From: JAFIFT01 sp020051095
Lineage (GTDB): Bacteria > Pseudomonadota > Gammaproteobacteria > Legionellales > Legionellaceae
Length of the DNA: 64,000 bases
Assembly (NCBI RefSeq): GCF_964199965.1
Contig: NZ_CAXMZT010000007.1
Span: forward strand, 62,001-126,000
Direction: 5' to 3'
Each line of letters opens with the position of its first letter. Within the stretch, counting starts at the first letter, position 1. Made by a program: the position numbers and the translations under genes. A model generated the notes under the pieces. That model saw only the letters and a program-made list of their open reading frames with translations. It did not search any database and was not told the DNA's origin. Shown piece by piece: positions 35,678-44,885 of the stretch.

Positions 35678-37765
35678 ATGCGACTATTTATTTACGGCTT
35701 AGGCCTGCTTTTTGTGATGACACTGCATGCTAAAGAACAACCCAACGCAAGCTTACCCGGCCCCTATTCTGTATCGATGGGGGAGTATCATTTGCCTGCC
35801 CAAATCCATGAGGATATCCTCGATGACCGGGAGACTGAGCTATGGGCGAATATGCATTTCCCTAACAACTTGGAAAATGCGACGAACAAAATACCCCTCA
35901 TTATCCTCCTACATGGCAATCATTCAACCTGTGGCTTTGGCCATAATCCGCATGTTGATAGTAATTGTAGTTATACCTATACCGGCCACTGCCCTCCGAG
36001 TTTTCAAGTCGTTCAAAATCACAAAGGTTATGACTACCTTGCCCAACATCTCGCATCATGGGGTTATGCGGTGGTATCCATTAATGCCAATCGTGGCATC
36101 ACCTGCGGTGACAGTATCCGTGGGGATAGTGGATTAAATTTAGCGCGGGGAAGATTGGTCCTCAAACATTTAAGCCAACTTTACCAATGGAGCCAGCAAG
36201 ACAATAAACCGAAGGATATCAATCTTGAGGATAGTCAATCGCCTATTTTGCACCAGCTGGATTTTTCCAATGTGGGTTTGTTTGGCCATTCTCGCGGTGG
36301 CGAAGGTGTTCGAGCCGCTTATAATTTATATCGAGATAGTGAGAGTCCCTGGATTGAAAAAATTCCAACTCTTTCCATCCAAGCGATTTTTGAAGTCGGT
36401 GCCGTGGATGGCCAAACGTCGCGCATCTTAGATGCCAAAGACATCCCATGGATTCAGCTCATTCCCCTATGTGATGGTGATGTCAGTGATTTTCAAGGAC
36501 GCTATCCCTTTGAACGCATGTTGTTGGATGGGGAAGAATCCAATGTCGCCCAAAAATCGCTCTACCAAGTTTGGGGAGCCAATCACAATTATTTCAACAG
36601 CGAGTGGCAAACCACCGACAATCGTTATTGTCCTGACAATATTCGCATCTATGATCCCAGCGATATTGGTTCAGAAAAACAACAACTGATTGCAAAATCA
36701 GCCGTACTTGCCTTTTTTAAAAGCCATCTCGGCAATGATCAAAATGATCAATTTAACCAACACTTTAATCCCTTAGTTCCAATTTCTCCGGAAATTGCGA
36801 GCATCACTCAAATTGACAGAGATTTCACCCCCACCCCAGCAGCCAGTGATTATCTCAGTGTGGATGAATTTGATAAACCAACGGGGATTAACCACAGTGG
36901 CTTGGATAATGAGGATTACCAAATTCAAATACGGCACGACTATCTCGATTTTAATTGGGGAGAACCGGATTATTTAAAACATCCACAACGAGGCGCCATC
37001 ATCCAATGGATGCAATCCGATGACCAACCCTTTTTTAAAGCAATATTCGCAAATCCCGGCGAGGGAGTGAATATCGAAGCCTATGCCACTTTGGACATTC
37101 GTCTTGCCAGAAAAATAAGCCGACTCAATTTTACACCCACCACCAACTTTACCCTCCAAGTAGAAGACGGGTCAGGGCAGTTATCCAATGCCATCGCATT
37201 AAGTGACTATGTTAAAATCAATGGCCCGGTTGACGAAGAGCCGATATTACAGACCGTTCGCATTCCCTTATCGGCTTTTCAAAACATCAATAAACAAACG
37301 ATCCGAGCCGTTAAGTTTACTTTTAATAAATCCGCGACAGGTGCTATCTATTTAGCCAATATCCGCTTTCACAAGCAAGTGGGCATGGGTGGGCTTGAAT
37401 CCTCATTGCCGCCGTTTAAGCAGACCTTCGGGCAAAAAGCTAAATCTAAACTCACTCCCAATCGCCTGGTTTCTGCCAAGCTTAACCAGCTAACCCTGTT
37501 AAAATCGTCCCAGAAAACCTTGAAAGGCCATAGCAAAGAAGGTTATGAAATTAGGCTTAAAAGCCAAGTCCCCTTTGATGCGATTGATAGTTTACCTGTT
37601 CTTCAAATTGGTAATCAAACATTTACGCTGAGTCGATATCCTGATAAAAACAATTTAAAAGAAATCGCCTTTGTGTTGACTAAGCAACAATACCAACAGC
37701 TGAATAGAACCATCGCACCGGTCCTAAAATACGGTAAGCAATGGCAGTTTAGGCCGATTCAGTGA
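35678..37765 (+). CDS. Secreted alpha/beta hydrolase with C-terminal extension
   Basis: A 695-residue exported protein: signal peptide about residues 1-19 (MRLFIYGLGLLFVMTLHAKE), then an alpha/beta hydrolase domain (about 70-370). That domain has the oxyanion-region LLHGNHSTCG, nucleophile elbow GHSRGG (about residue 210) and a late His in GANHNYFNSEW (about 305). Five cysteines between residues 89 and 148 could form disulfides. From about residue 400 a separate, probably beta-rich, region follows. The family resembles secreted esterases/lipases but the substrate is unknown. The following gene at 37799 is a second, unrelated-looking hydrolase on the same strand. Confidence 0.82.
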   Translation: MRLFIYGLGLLFVMTLHAKEQPNASLPGPYSVSMGEYHLPAQIHEDILDDRETELWANMHFPNNLENATNKIPLIILLHGNHSTCGFGHNPHVDSNCSYTYTGHCPPSFQVVQNHKGYDYLAQHLASWGYAVVSINANRGITCGDSIRGDSGLNLARGRLVLKHLSQLYQWSQQDNKPKDINLEDSQSPILHQLDFSNVGLFGHSRGGEGVRAAYNLYRDSESPWIEKIPTLSIQAIFEVGAVDGQTSRILDAKDIPWIQLIPLCDGDVSDFQGRYPFERMLLDGEESNVAQKSLYQVWGANHNYFNSEWQTTDNRYCPDNIRIYDPSDIGSEKQQLIAKSAVLAFFKSHLGNDQNDQFNQHFNPLVPISPEIASITQIDRDFTPTPAASDYLSVDEFDKPTGINHSGLDNEDYQIQIRHDYLDFNWGEPDYLKHPQRGAIIQWMQSDDQPFFKAIFANPGEGVNIEAYATLDIRLARKISRLNFTPTTNFTLQVEDGSGQLSNAIALSDYVKINGPVDEEPILQTVRIPLSAFQNINKQTIRAVKFTFNKSATGAIYLANIRFHKQVGMGGLESSLPPFKQTFGQKAKSKLTPNRLVSAKLNQLTLLKSSQKTLKGHSKEGYEIRLKSQVPFDAIDSLPVLQIGNQTFTLSRYPDKNNLKEIAFVLTKQQYQQLNRTIAPVLKYGKQWQFRPIQ

Positions 37766-37798
37766 TAGGCCTTTTATTTTTTGCGCTATCATTAATAC

Positions 37799-38653
37799 AT
37801 GAAGCGAGCATTTGCCAATTTATTCAACACCATTCACGCATGGATTTGCCTGCATGTGTTTAATATCCCACTGCCTGTTCCTTTGCCTAAAAATTACAAA
37901 GAAAAAATAAAACTTGCTAAAGCCCATTTGTTAAAAACTCGCCATAATAAGATGATTATGCGAACACCCCGATCGCATGTGATTCATGTGTTTCAACCGG
38001 ATGCTCCCCCGAGAGGCAAAATTTTAATTACCCATGGGTGGATGTCTCAATCGATGTATATGATTGGCATTATCGATGCCCTACAACGGGCAGGGTATAA
38101 AGTGTATGCCTTGGATTTTCCAGCGCACGGGGAGTCCAAAGGTATACGCGTCAAATGGTTTGAATCGGTGCAAGCAATTACCGAAGCACAAAAAAAATTT
38201 GGTCCCTTTGATATGGCAATTGGTCATTCTTACGGTGGTTCCATGCTATTGTGCGCTTTTTGTTTAGCAGAACATTTTGGCGTTCAACCGTTTAAAAAAA
38301 TCGCCTTAATCGCAGCCCCCACTACCGTCACATCACCGATTAAACGAGCAGCTAGACGCCTAAAGCTTAACCGCTATGCCTATCGCATTTTCCGCCAATG
38401 GATGAGAAGTGAACATAATATTGATGTCAAATTGTTAAAACCCTATGACAAAGCCAAAACGGGTGATACCAAGTTTCTCGCCATTCATGGGGAAAAAGAT
38501 GCCATTATTCCCACCCAGGAATCCATCCACTTTTGCAACAATAATCCCAATGCAAAACTACACCTCATTGCTGAGTTAAATCACAATAATGTCCTTTTTA
38601 GTGATGAGACCTATCAGACTTTATTATCCTTTATTGGAGATGATGGGCCATAA
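37799..38653 (+). CDS. Alpha/beta hydrolase (lysophospholipase-like)
   Basis: A 284-residue hydrolase with ITHGWMSQSMYM (oxyanion region), LDFPAHGESKG, nucleophile elbow GHSYGGSM (about residue 143), an Asp in FLAIHGEKDAIIP and a final His in ELNHNNVLF. It has no cleavable signal, but the N terminus (INTIHAWICLHVFNIPLPVP region) is hydrophobic and may contact the membrane. The fold and motifs fit the serine aminopeptidase/monoglyceride-lipase group. It begins 33 bases after the secreted hydrolase and may share its transcript. Confidence 0.86.
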   Translation: MKRAFANLFNTIHAWICLHVFNIPLPVPLPKNYKEKIKLAKAHLLKTRHNKMIMRTPRSHVIHVFQPDAPPRGKILITHGWMSQSMYMIGIIDALQRAGYKVYALDFPAHGESKGIRVKWFESVQAITEAQKKFGPFDMAIGHSYGGSMLLCAFCLAEHFGVQPFKKIALIAAPTTVTSPIKRAARRLKLNRYAYRIFRQWMRSEHNIDVKLLKPYDKAKTGDTKFLAIHGEKDAIIPTQESIHFCNNNPNAKLHLIAELNHNNVLFSDETYQTLLSFIGDDGP

Positions 38654-38731
38654 TGATACGGTGCATTTATTTCATTTTTTCTCGGTTTATCGAATTTTAG
38701 AATCCATCGGTAAAATTTATATCTATTCATA

Positions 38732-38977
38732 CTGAGGTATCTTCAGTATTCGAAAACAGAGAAAAGTTGCCGCCGTTGCGAACGCAGTGAAGCCATCCAG
38801 AGCCGTAGTTTTTTTCGGAGATCGAACTTACAATTGCCTTGCAAAGCCTTTAACCAACTTCACATTCTGTTTTTTATTTAAGCGCATCGATCTTCTGGGC
38901 TGCGTTGCAAAGCTCGCAGTGACGACGTAGTTAGTTCGGGATGTTTTCCAGGACCTGTATAAAGGCTCGCAACGACT
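38732..38977. repeat. Composite copy of the GTCGTTGCGAGC repeat family
   Basis: The left part (38732-38800: CTGAGG, ATCTTCAGT, GAAAAGTTGCCG, CGTTGCGA, GAAGCCATCCAG) corresponds to one arm of the 26682-26876 element. The right part (38895-38977, on the minus strand) corresponds to the copy at 25633-25715, including TCCCGAACTAACT. The central piece contains GATCGAACTT, also found at the 29.9-kb copy. The whole occupies most of 38654-38997 between two convergent genes; no gene is seen there. Confidence 0.65.
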
Positions 38978-38997
38978 AAATATCACGCCCCTAGTAA

Positions 38998-40539
38998 CTA
39001 ATGTCGAAAACAACGGTTACCGGTGAAGACCATGGCGATACCATGTTGGTTGCATGCAGCAATGACTTCTTCATCACGAATGGAACCGCCTGGCTGAATA
39101 ATACTGGTGATGCCAGCTTTGGCTATTTGTTCAATGCTATCTTTGAAGGGGAAAAAGGCATCAGACGCTAAACTTGCACCAACGGCTTTTTCACCCGCTT
39201 TTCGGATGGCAATATCCACCGCATCGATCCGAGAAACTTGGCCAGGGCCAATGCCTAAGGTTTGCTCATCTTTGCACACGACAATGGCATTTGATTTGAT
39301 ATGAGCAACGACTTGCCAGGAAAACGCTAGATTTTTCATGGCTTGCTCGGTTGGCACTGCTTTAGTGACTACTTTCAGTGTCGACTGGTCAAAATGACTT
39401 GCTTGTCTTGTTTGAGCCAACATCACGCCAGCCACATGTTGGTAGTGGATTTGCTCGGACGGTTGGGCAAAATCAACGGACAATAAGCGAACATTGGGTT
39501 TTGCTTGAAAGGCGCTCAGTGCTTCTTTGGTAAATGAAGGCGCAAGGACGACTTCAAAAAACTTATCGACCATTAATGCCGCTGCTTCCCCATCACAGGG
39601 TGAATTTAATGCAATAATGCCACCAAATGCTGAGGTCGAGTCCGCTGCAAATGCGCGATCAAAGGCTTGCGCTGCCGAATTGCCGCTCGCCACGCCACAA
39701 GGATTAGCATGTTTGACAATCACACAGGCTGTTTTCTCAAATTGTCTAACGCAATTTAAGGCCGCATCCGCATCCACGATATTGTTATAGGATAAAACTT
39801 TTCCTTGATGCTGGGCTGCATCTAAAATAGCAGATGGCTTTGCATTTAAGCGATAAGCACACGCTTGTTGATCCGGGTTTTCCCCATAGCGTAAATCCAT
39901 CACTTTTTGCAGATAAAACGATTGTTGCTGGGCAAAGGTTTCCTGAGCGAGCACTTTTTTGGCAAGATAACTTTGAATCAATTGATCATATTCTGCCGTA
40001 TGAGCAAACGCTTTTTGTGCCAAGACTTGACGTTGGGATAGTTTCAATCCACCATCGGCCTGCAATTGGCTAATAATAAATTCATAATCACTGGGATCGA
40101 CCACCACCGTGACATCATCCATATTTTTAGCAGCCGCACGTATCATTGTTGGCCCACCAATATCAATATTCTCAACCGCTTTTTCAAATGAGCAATCGGC
40201 TTGTTGGGTCACTTTGGCAAAGGGATATAAATTAACCACAACCAAGTCAATCCACTCAATCCCATGGGCTTTAGCAATGTCAGCATGTGACTTTCGCTTA
40301 CCCAAAATACCCCCATGAACTTTCGGGTGAAGCGTTTTTACCCGCCCTTCCATGATTTCGGGAAAGCCCGTCATTTCAGCAACATCTTTGACAGCCACCC
40401 CATTTTCACGTAATAGCTGACTAGTGCCGCCAGTGGATAACAGTTCGATGCCCAAGGCTTGTAGTTGCTCTGCAAACGTGACGATATTGGTTTTATCGGA
40501 TACGGATAATAACGCACGCTTAATGGGTTGACTGGTCAT
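38998..40539 (-). CDS. purH: Bifunctional AICAR formyltransferase/IMP cyclohydrolase
   Basis: Last two steps to IMP: formylation of AICAR and ring closure. The 513-residue protein has the cyclohydrolase/MGS-like domain first (ALLSVSDKTNIVTFAEQL, STGGTSQLLRENG, EGRVKTLHPKVHGGIL) and the transformylase domain after about residue 200, with the catalytic VKHANPCG and the FGGIIALN segment, ending QPGGSIRDEEVI and FTGNRCFRH. It is the last gene of the pur operon, and its start overlaps purN by 20 bases. Confidence 0.97.
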   Translation of the reverse strand: MTSQPIKRALLSVSDKTNIVTFAEQLQALGIELLSTGGTSQLLRENGVAVKDVAEMTGFPEIMEGRVKTLHPKVHGGILGKRKSHADIAKAHGIEWIDLVVVNLYPFAKVTQQADCSFEKAVENIDIGGPTMIRAAAKNMDDVTVVVDPSDYEFIISQLQADGGLKLSQRQVLAQKAFAHTAEYDQLIQSYLAKKVLAQETFAQQQSFYLQKVMDLRYGENPDQQACAYRLNAKPSAILDAAQHQGKVLSYNNIVDADAALNCVRQFEKTACVIVKHANPCGVASGNSAAQAFDRAFAADSTSAFGGIIALNSPCDGEAAALMVDKFFEVVLAPSFTKEALSAFQAKPNVRLLSVDFAQPSEQIHYQHVAGVMLAQTRQASHFDQSTLKVVTKAVPTEQAMKNLAFSWQVVAHIKSNAIVVCKDEQTLGIGPGQVSRIDAVDIAIRKAGEKAVGASLASDAFFPFKDSIEQIAKAGITSIIQPGGSIRDEEVIAACNQHGIAMVFTGNRCFRH

Positions 40540-41116
40540 TTTTACTCCCTATCATTTCAATTGCATCTGCCAAAGCGATAACCTCCAGGGCCTGCACTTT
40601 AGCTTTTAAATTTTCGACGGTATCGTAAGCCTCAACAAGGCATCGCTTTTGCACCAAAATGGGGCCTTCATCGACCACATCACTCACTTCATGAACCGTG
40701 CATCCCGATTCAGCACAGCCATCGTCTAGTACGGCTTGATGAACAGCCATATCCATTAAACCCGCATAGGCGGGAAGCAAGGAGGGATGCACGTTGATAA
40801 TGCGATGCCGCCAATGGGCCACAAATTCCGGTGATAAAATACGCATAAAGCCAATGAGCACGACTAAATCAACGCCCGCAGCTTCTAACAAGGCCGATAA
40901 TTTACCATCATAAGCGGATCGGGATAACCCTTTGGCATCACAAAACCACCATGGCCAAGTTTGCGATTTCGCTTTGTCTAAAATGCCGGCTTGCTCACGG
41001 TTGCTTATCACCGCATTGATGTGAAAAGGAACTTTACGATGGGTGAGTTCTGCCACCAACGGTAATAAATTTGACCCTCTTGTTGACCCGAGGATGCCTA
41101 AGCGCAACGCCTTCAC
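40520..41116 (-). CDS. purN: Phosphoribosylglycinamide formyltransferase (folate dependent)
   Basis: Transfers a formyl group from 10-formyltetrahydrofolate to GAR. The 198-residue protein has LGILGSTRGSNL at the phosphate-binding N terminus, FMRILSPEF, and the active-site NVHPSLLPAYAGL...HEVSDVVDEGPIL region. It starts at a GTG that overlaps the purD stop by four bases (GTGA). Upstream and downstream overlaps indicate translational coupling. Confidence 0.96.
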   Translation of the reverse strand: MKALRLGILGSTRGSNLLPLVAELTHRKVPFHINAVISNREQAGILDKAKSQTWPWWFCDAKGLSRSAYDGKLSALLEAAGVDLVVLIGFMRILSPEFVAHWRHRIINVHPSLLPAYAGLMDMAVHQAVLDDGCAESGCTVHEVSDVVDEGPILVQKRCLVEAYDTVENLKAKVQALEVIALADAIEMIGSKNDQSTH

Positions 41117-42441
41117 GACAACTCCTCGACTGAGCGTAAGGTCCGCATCATTGCATGGCGCTGGTCAATTAAAGCTTTAGTGCCTATATCTTTCCGATGA
41201 AATACTTCCCCTTCAATTTGACTAATAGCAGATTCGGCTATTTTTTCAGCCTCAGCAATGGTATCAGCCACACCAACCGCAGCGATGGTTCTTGAACCAC
41301 ATGCATATAAAACGCCCTCTCGTTCATCCACGGAAGCCAGATACAGTTTTGCCGGTGCAGATACGTTGCTGATATCAATGGGGATATCTTTTAAAGGGTT
41401 ATCGGGATAACCGTTGGGTACTGCATATTTGCACACCGTCGCTTTCTTTTGGAAGGTGATGGGTATTTCTGCTAAACGGCCCGTGGCAATCGCATGGCAA
41501 AGGGCAACAAAGTCGGTGTCCATCAACGTTAGCATATTGAGTGATTCAGGGTCACCTAATCGCGCATTGAACTCAATACAGGCTATCCCGGATTTGGTGG
41601 CAATATAGCTGCCATAAAGAATACCTTGATAAGGTTGACCACATGCTTGATTCAATGCATCAATGACAGCTTTATTAATATCATGAGCTGCTTTTTCATC
41701 CGCTTTGGCTAGAAAAGGAAGGGTGTGATTCGCGTCGGAATAACTCCCCATCCCTCCCGTGTTGGGTCCTTTATCCCCATCATATGCACGCTTGTGATCT
41801 TGAACTAGCGGCATGGGGACATAGGTTTTGCCATCGGTAAAGCAATGGCAAGAAAACTCTTGACCAATGAGTTTCTCTTCTATGACAAAAGGCAATTTGT
41901 GTTCATATAACCACTGACAATAAGCATAGGCTTCCACGAATGAATGAAGGTGATCGCCGGCTACTTTCACGCCTTTACCACCCATGAGCCCATCGGCTTT
42001 TATCACATACCCCGCTTCCCCTAATTCTGCTAAAAAGTCTTCAACGCCCACTAAATCATCAAACCGACGATAACGGGGGGATGCATCAATTTGGTAGCGA
42101 TGTAATAAATCACGGGTAAACGACTTGCTGCTTTCAATTCGTGCTAACGATTGGTTTGGTCCAACACAAAGGATGTTGTTCGCTTTCAGGGTATCGACCA
42201 ACCCGGCAGCTAAGGGTGCTTCTGGGCCAATAATCGCGAGATCTATGTGCCATTGTTGGGCCTTTTTCAACACCGCTTCACAATCAGTGACTGAGCCAAC
42301 AGCATAGCCTTTGGTGAAGGCGCTAATGCCGGGATTATGGCTGGTTCCATAACAAAAAAGCTGCGCTGGGGTTTTTGACTGAGCAAATGCTTCTATCATC
42401 GCATGCTCACGCGCCCCCGAACCAACCACTAAAATATTCAT
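41113..42441 (-). CDS. purD: Phosphoribosylamine-glycine ligase
   Basis: Second step of purine synthesis: joins glycine to phosphoribosylamine using ATP. The 442-residue ATP-grasp protein begins MNILVVGSGAREHA and has YVIKADGLMGGKGV, DHKRAYDGDKGPNTGGMGSY and FNARLGDPES, all PurD signatures. Its ATG shares a base with the purF stop (TAATG). Confidence 0.97.
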   Translation of the reverse strand: MNILVVGSGAREHAMIEAFAQSKTPAQLFCYGTSHNPGISAFTKGYAVGSVTDCEAVLKKAQQWHIDLAIIGPEAPLAAGLVDTLKANNILCVGPNQSLARIESSKSFTRDLLHRYQIDASPRYRRFDDLVGVEDFLAELGEAGYVIKADGLMGGKGVKVAGDHLHSFVEAYAYCQWLYEHKLPFVIEEKLIGQEFSCHCFTDGKTYVPMPLVQDHKRAYDGDKGPNTGGMGSYSDANHTLPFLAKADEKAAHDINKAVIDALNQACGQPYQGILYGSYIATKSGIACIEFNARLGDPESLNMLTLMDTDFVALCHAIATGRLAEIPITFQKKATVCKYAVPNGYPDNPLKDIPIDISNVSAPAKLYLASVDEREGVLYACGSRTIAAVGVADTIAEAEKIAESAISQIEGEVFHRKDIGTKALIDQRHAMMRTLRSVEELS

Positions 42442-43913
42442 TAAACTTGCTCCTTTTTCCTGGCGTCACCTAACTCATTTTTCTTGGTATCCGATAACTG
42501 TCCAGTAATATAGCGCCCATTCATACAAGCCATGCACGGTTTTTCAATATGGTGACGACCCTTACGCGTGACCGCTTCCACCAAGTCTTCCTGCGTTTGG
42601 TATAACAAAGCATCAACCCCCAAAAATTGGGCAATCTCAGCCTCATCCATCTTTGCCGCAATTAAGGAATCTCGTGAAGGGATATCAATCCCGTAAAAAC
42701 AAGGTTCTTTGATAGGTGGGCTCGCTGAAGCAAAATAGACGGCTTTGGCATCATGCTCGCGAACCATCGTCACGATTTCTCGACTCGTTGTCCCACGGAC
42801 AATACTGTCATCGACAATCAACACATTTTTGTTTTGAATTTCAATGTGTTGGGGAATTAGTTTATAACGAACATGCTGTGCCCGTGATTTGCCTTCTGGC
42901 ATGATAAACGTGCGGCCAATAAACGGATTTTTGTACAACCCCTCTGAGTAAGGAACACCTAACGTTTGCGCCATAGCCATTGCCGCTGTATTGGCGGTGA
43001 AGGGGGCGGGAATAATGACATCCGGTAATAGATCGGGATACTTTTCCAACCAACGTTTGCCAAGATTTTGCCCCATTCTTAGGCGAGCGCGATAGACACT
43101 CACATCATCTAACACGGCATCAGGACGGGCGAAATAGACATATTCAAAAATGCACGGGGCAAACGTTTTCTGGTTTATTTGGCGGCGGAATACTTTACCT
43201 GCTTGGTTAATGAAGATCAATTCGCCATTGCGAATATCGTTCACCGGTTCATACCCCAATGGGTAAAACATGGTTGTTTCAGAAGCGATCACATAATCGT
43301 TACTGCCATTGGGATTTTCACGTTGACCCAATGTGAGCGGACGAATGCCATGGGGGTCACGAAAACACAGGATGCCTTTTCCCATAATGATGCTGACCAC
43401 GGAGAAGGAACCAATCGCTTTTTCATATATATTGGCTACGACTTCGCACAATATGTCAAAATACGCCTCATCACGATCTGTTTTATTGGTGTGGGCTTCT
43501 AAGCCTTCTGCTAGTAAGTGCAATAATACTTCTGAATCGGTCGAAGAATGCAAGTGACGATGCTTATTATCCCGCAAATCTTCTGCTAATTCCTGATAAT
43601 TCAACAAATTGCCATTATGCGCTAAGGCGATGCCACGCGGGGTGCCTACCCAGGTTGGTTGGACGTCATCGATGGAATGGCCACCGGCTGTTGGGTAGCG
43701 TGTATGGGCTATCCCCATGGACCCTTTGAGGGTTTTCATATCGTCAACGTTAAATACTTCTCGGACTAACCCCAACCCCGTTTTCATGTGAAATCGCTGC
43801 TGACAGGTTAAAATACCCGCCGCATCTTGGCCTCGATGCTGGAGGTGAATTAAACTGCCATAAAGCTCTTCAGCTACTGGCTTGTGACTATAGATTGCAA
43901 CGATCCCGCACAT
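42441..43913 (-). CDS. purF: Amidophosphoribosyltransferase
   Basis: First committed step: glutamine and PRPP give 5-phosphoribosylamine. The 490-residue class II amidotransferase begins with the nucleophile Cys2 (MCGIVAIYSHK) with no propeptide, as in the E. coli-type enzyme. It has GIAHTRYPTAGG, the SSTDSEVLLHLL segment, and a C-terminal phosphoribosyltransferase domain with the PRPP loop NVLIVDDSIVRGTTSREI. It is embedded in the middle of the pur operon, 12 bases after purC. Confidence 0.97.
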   Translation of the reverse strand: MCGIVAIYSHKPVAEELYGSLIHLQHRGQDAAGILTCQQRFHMKTGLGLVREVFNVDDMKTLKGSMGIAHTRYPTAGGHSIDDVQPTWVGTPRGIALAHNGNLLNYQELAEDLRDNKHRHLHSSTDSEVLLHLLAEGLEAHTNKTDRDEAYFDILCEVVANIYEKAIGSFSVVSIIMGKGILCFRDPHGIRPLTLGQRENPNGSNDYVIASETTMFYPLGYEPVNDIRNGELIFINQAGKVFRRQINQKTFAPCIFEYVYFARPDAVLDDVSVYRARLRMGQNLGKRWLEKYPDLLPDVIIPAPFTANTAAMAMAQTLGVPYSEGLYKNPFIGRTFIMPEGKSRAQHVRYKLIPQHIEIQNKNVLIVDDSIVRGTTSREIVTMVREHDAKAVYFASASPPIKEPCFYGIDIPSRDSLIAAKMDEAEIAQFLGVDALLYQTQEDLVEAVTRKGRHHIEKPCMACMNGRYITGQLSDTKKNELGDARKKEQV

Positions 43914-43925
43914 AATGCTTCCTCT

Positions 43926-44885
43926 TTAAAGCGCCATGACATGCATATACTTATTTAAGTTTGCCACCATTCGCTTATTCATATTGTCCGTTGGCAAAGG
44001 ATACTGAAACGGTTGACCGGTGATGGTTTCAAATAAATGAATGTATCGAGTTGACAAGGTCTCGATCAAATCATCCGGCGCTTTTGGCAGCACGTCATCT
44101 TCATAAGGATTACAATGCTGCATAAACCATAACCGCAAAAATTCTTTATCAAATGACTCTGGCTCTAAGCCTTGCTGATGGCGTTGTTCGTAACTTTCTG
44201 CTAACCAGTAACGGCTAGAATCCGGTGTATGTACTTCGTCTACTAGGGTTATCTGACCTTGACTATCAACGCCTAATTCATATTTTGTATCAACGAGAAT
44301 CAAGCCTTTTTGACGTGCGATGTCGCTGCCAAATTGAAATAGTTTCATCACGATTTCGCTGGCAGCCTGCCAATGGGCTTGGGTCATCCATCCCTCAGAA
44401 ATAATGGCTTCAGGACTGATTGGGCGATCGTGATTATCTGCTTTCGTGGTGGGTGTTAGGATAGGATGCGTTAATTTATCATTTTTTTTAAGGCCATCCG
44501 GTAATGACACGCCACAATAGTTACGATTGCCTTGTTGGTACTGGGTCCATATTGAGGTGCTGGTTGAACCCGTCATATAACCGCGTACCACAAATTCAAT
44601 TGGAAAAACAAGGCACTTTTTAGCAATCGTGATATTGGGATCAGGCACATCCACCACATGATTAGGAACAATGTGCTCGGTTTGTTGAAACCACCAGGCG
44701 CTGCAGAGGTTCAAAACTTGGCCTTTATATGGCACTGAACAAAGTATTCTATCAAACGCACTTTGTCGGTCTGTGGTAACAATGGCGAGGAATTCACCCA
44801 AATCGTACGTATCTCTTACTTTGCCAACTTGCTTATTTGGCCAGGGAAGATTCGTTTCGGTTAAACAAGGTCTAAGATTAGTCAT
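43926..44885 (-). CDS. purC: SAICAR synthetase (long form)
   Basis: Condenses CAIR with aspartate to SAICAR. Motifs include GKVRDTYDL, TTDRQSAFDRIL, EFVVRGYMTGS and ILVDTKYELGVD. The length of about 319 residues is longer than the 237-residue E. coli enzyme and closer to the yeast ADE1 type. I chose the ATG at 44883-44885, whose ATGACTAA overlaps the stop of the preceding gene by eight bases; an ATG five codons upstream is an alternative. purE and purK, needed for its substrate, are not in the window. Confidence 0.95.
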   Translation of the reverse strand: MTNLRPCLTETNLPWPNKQVGKVRDTYDLGEFLAIVTTDRQSAFDRILCSVPYKGQVLNLCSAWWFQQTEHIVPNHVVDVPDPNITIAKKCLVFPIEFVVRGYMTGSTSTSIWTQYQQGNRNYCGVSLPDGLKKNDKLTHPILTPTTKADNHDRPISPEAIISEGWMTQAHWQAASEIVMKLFQFGSDIARQKGLILVDTKYELGVDSQGQITLVDEVHTPDSSRYWLAESYEQRHQQGLEPESFDKEFLRLWFMQHCNPYEDDVLPKAPDDLIETLSTRYIHLFETITGQPFQYPLPTDNMNKRMVANLNKYMHVMAL

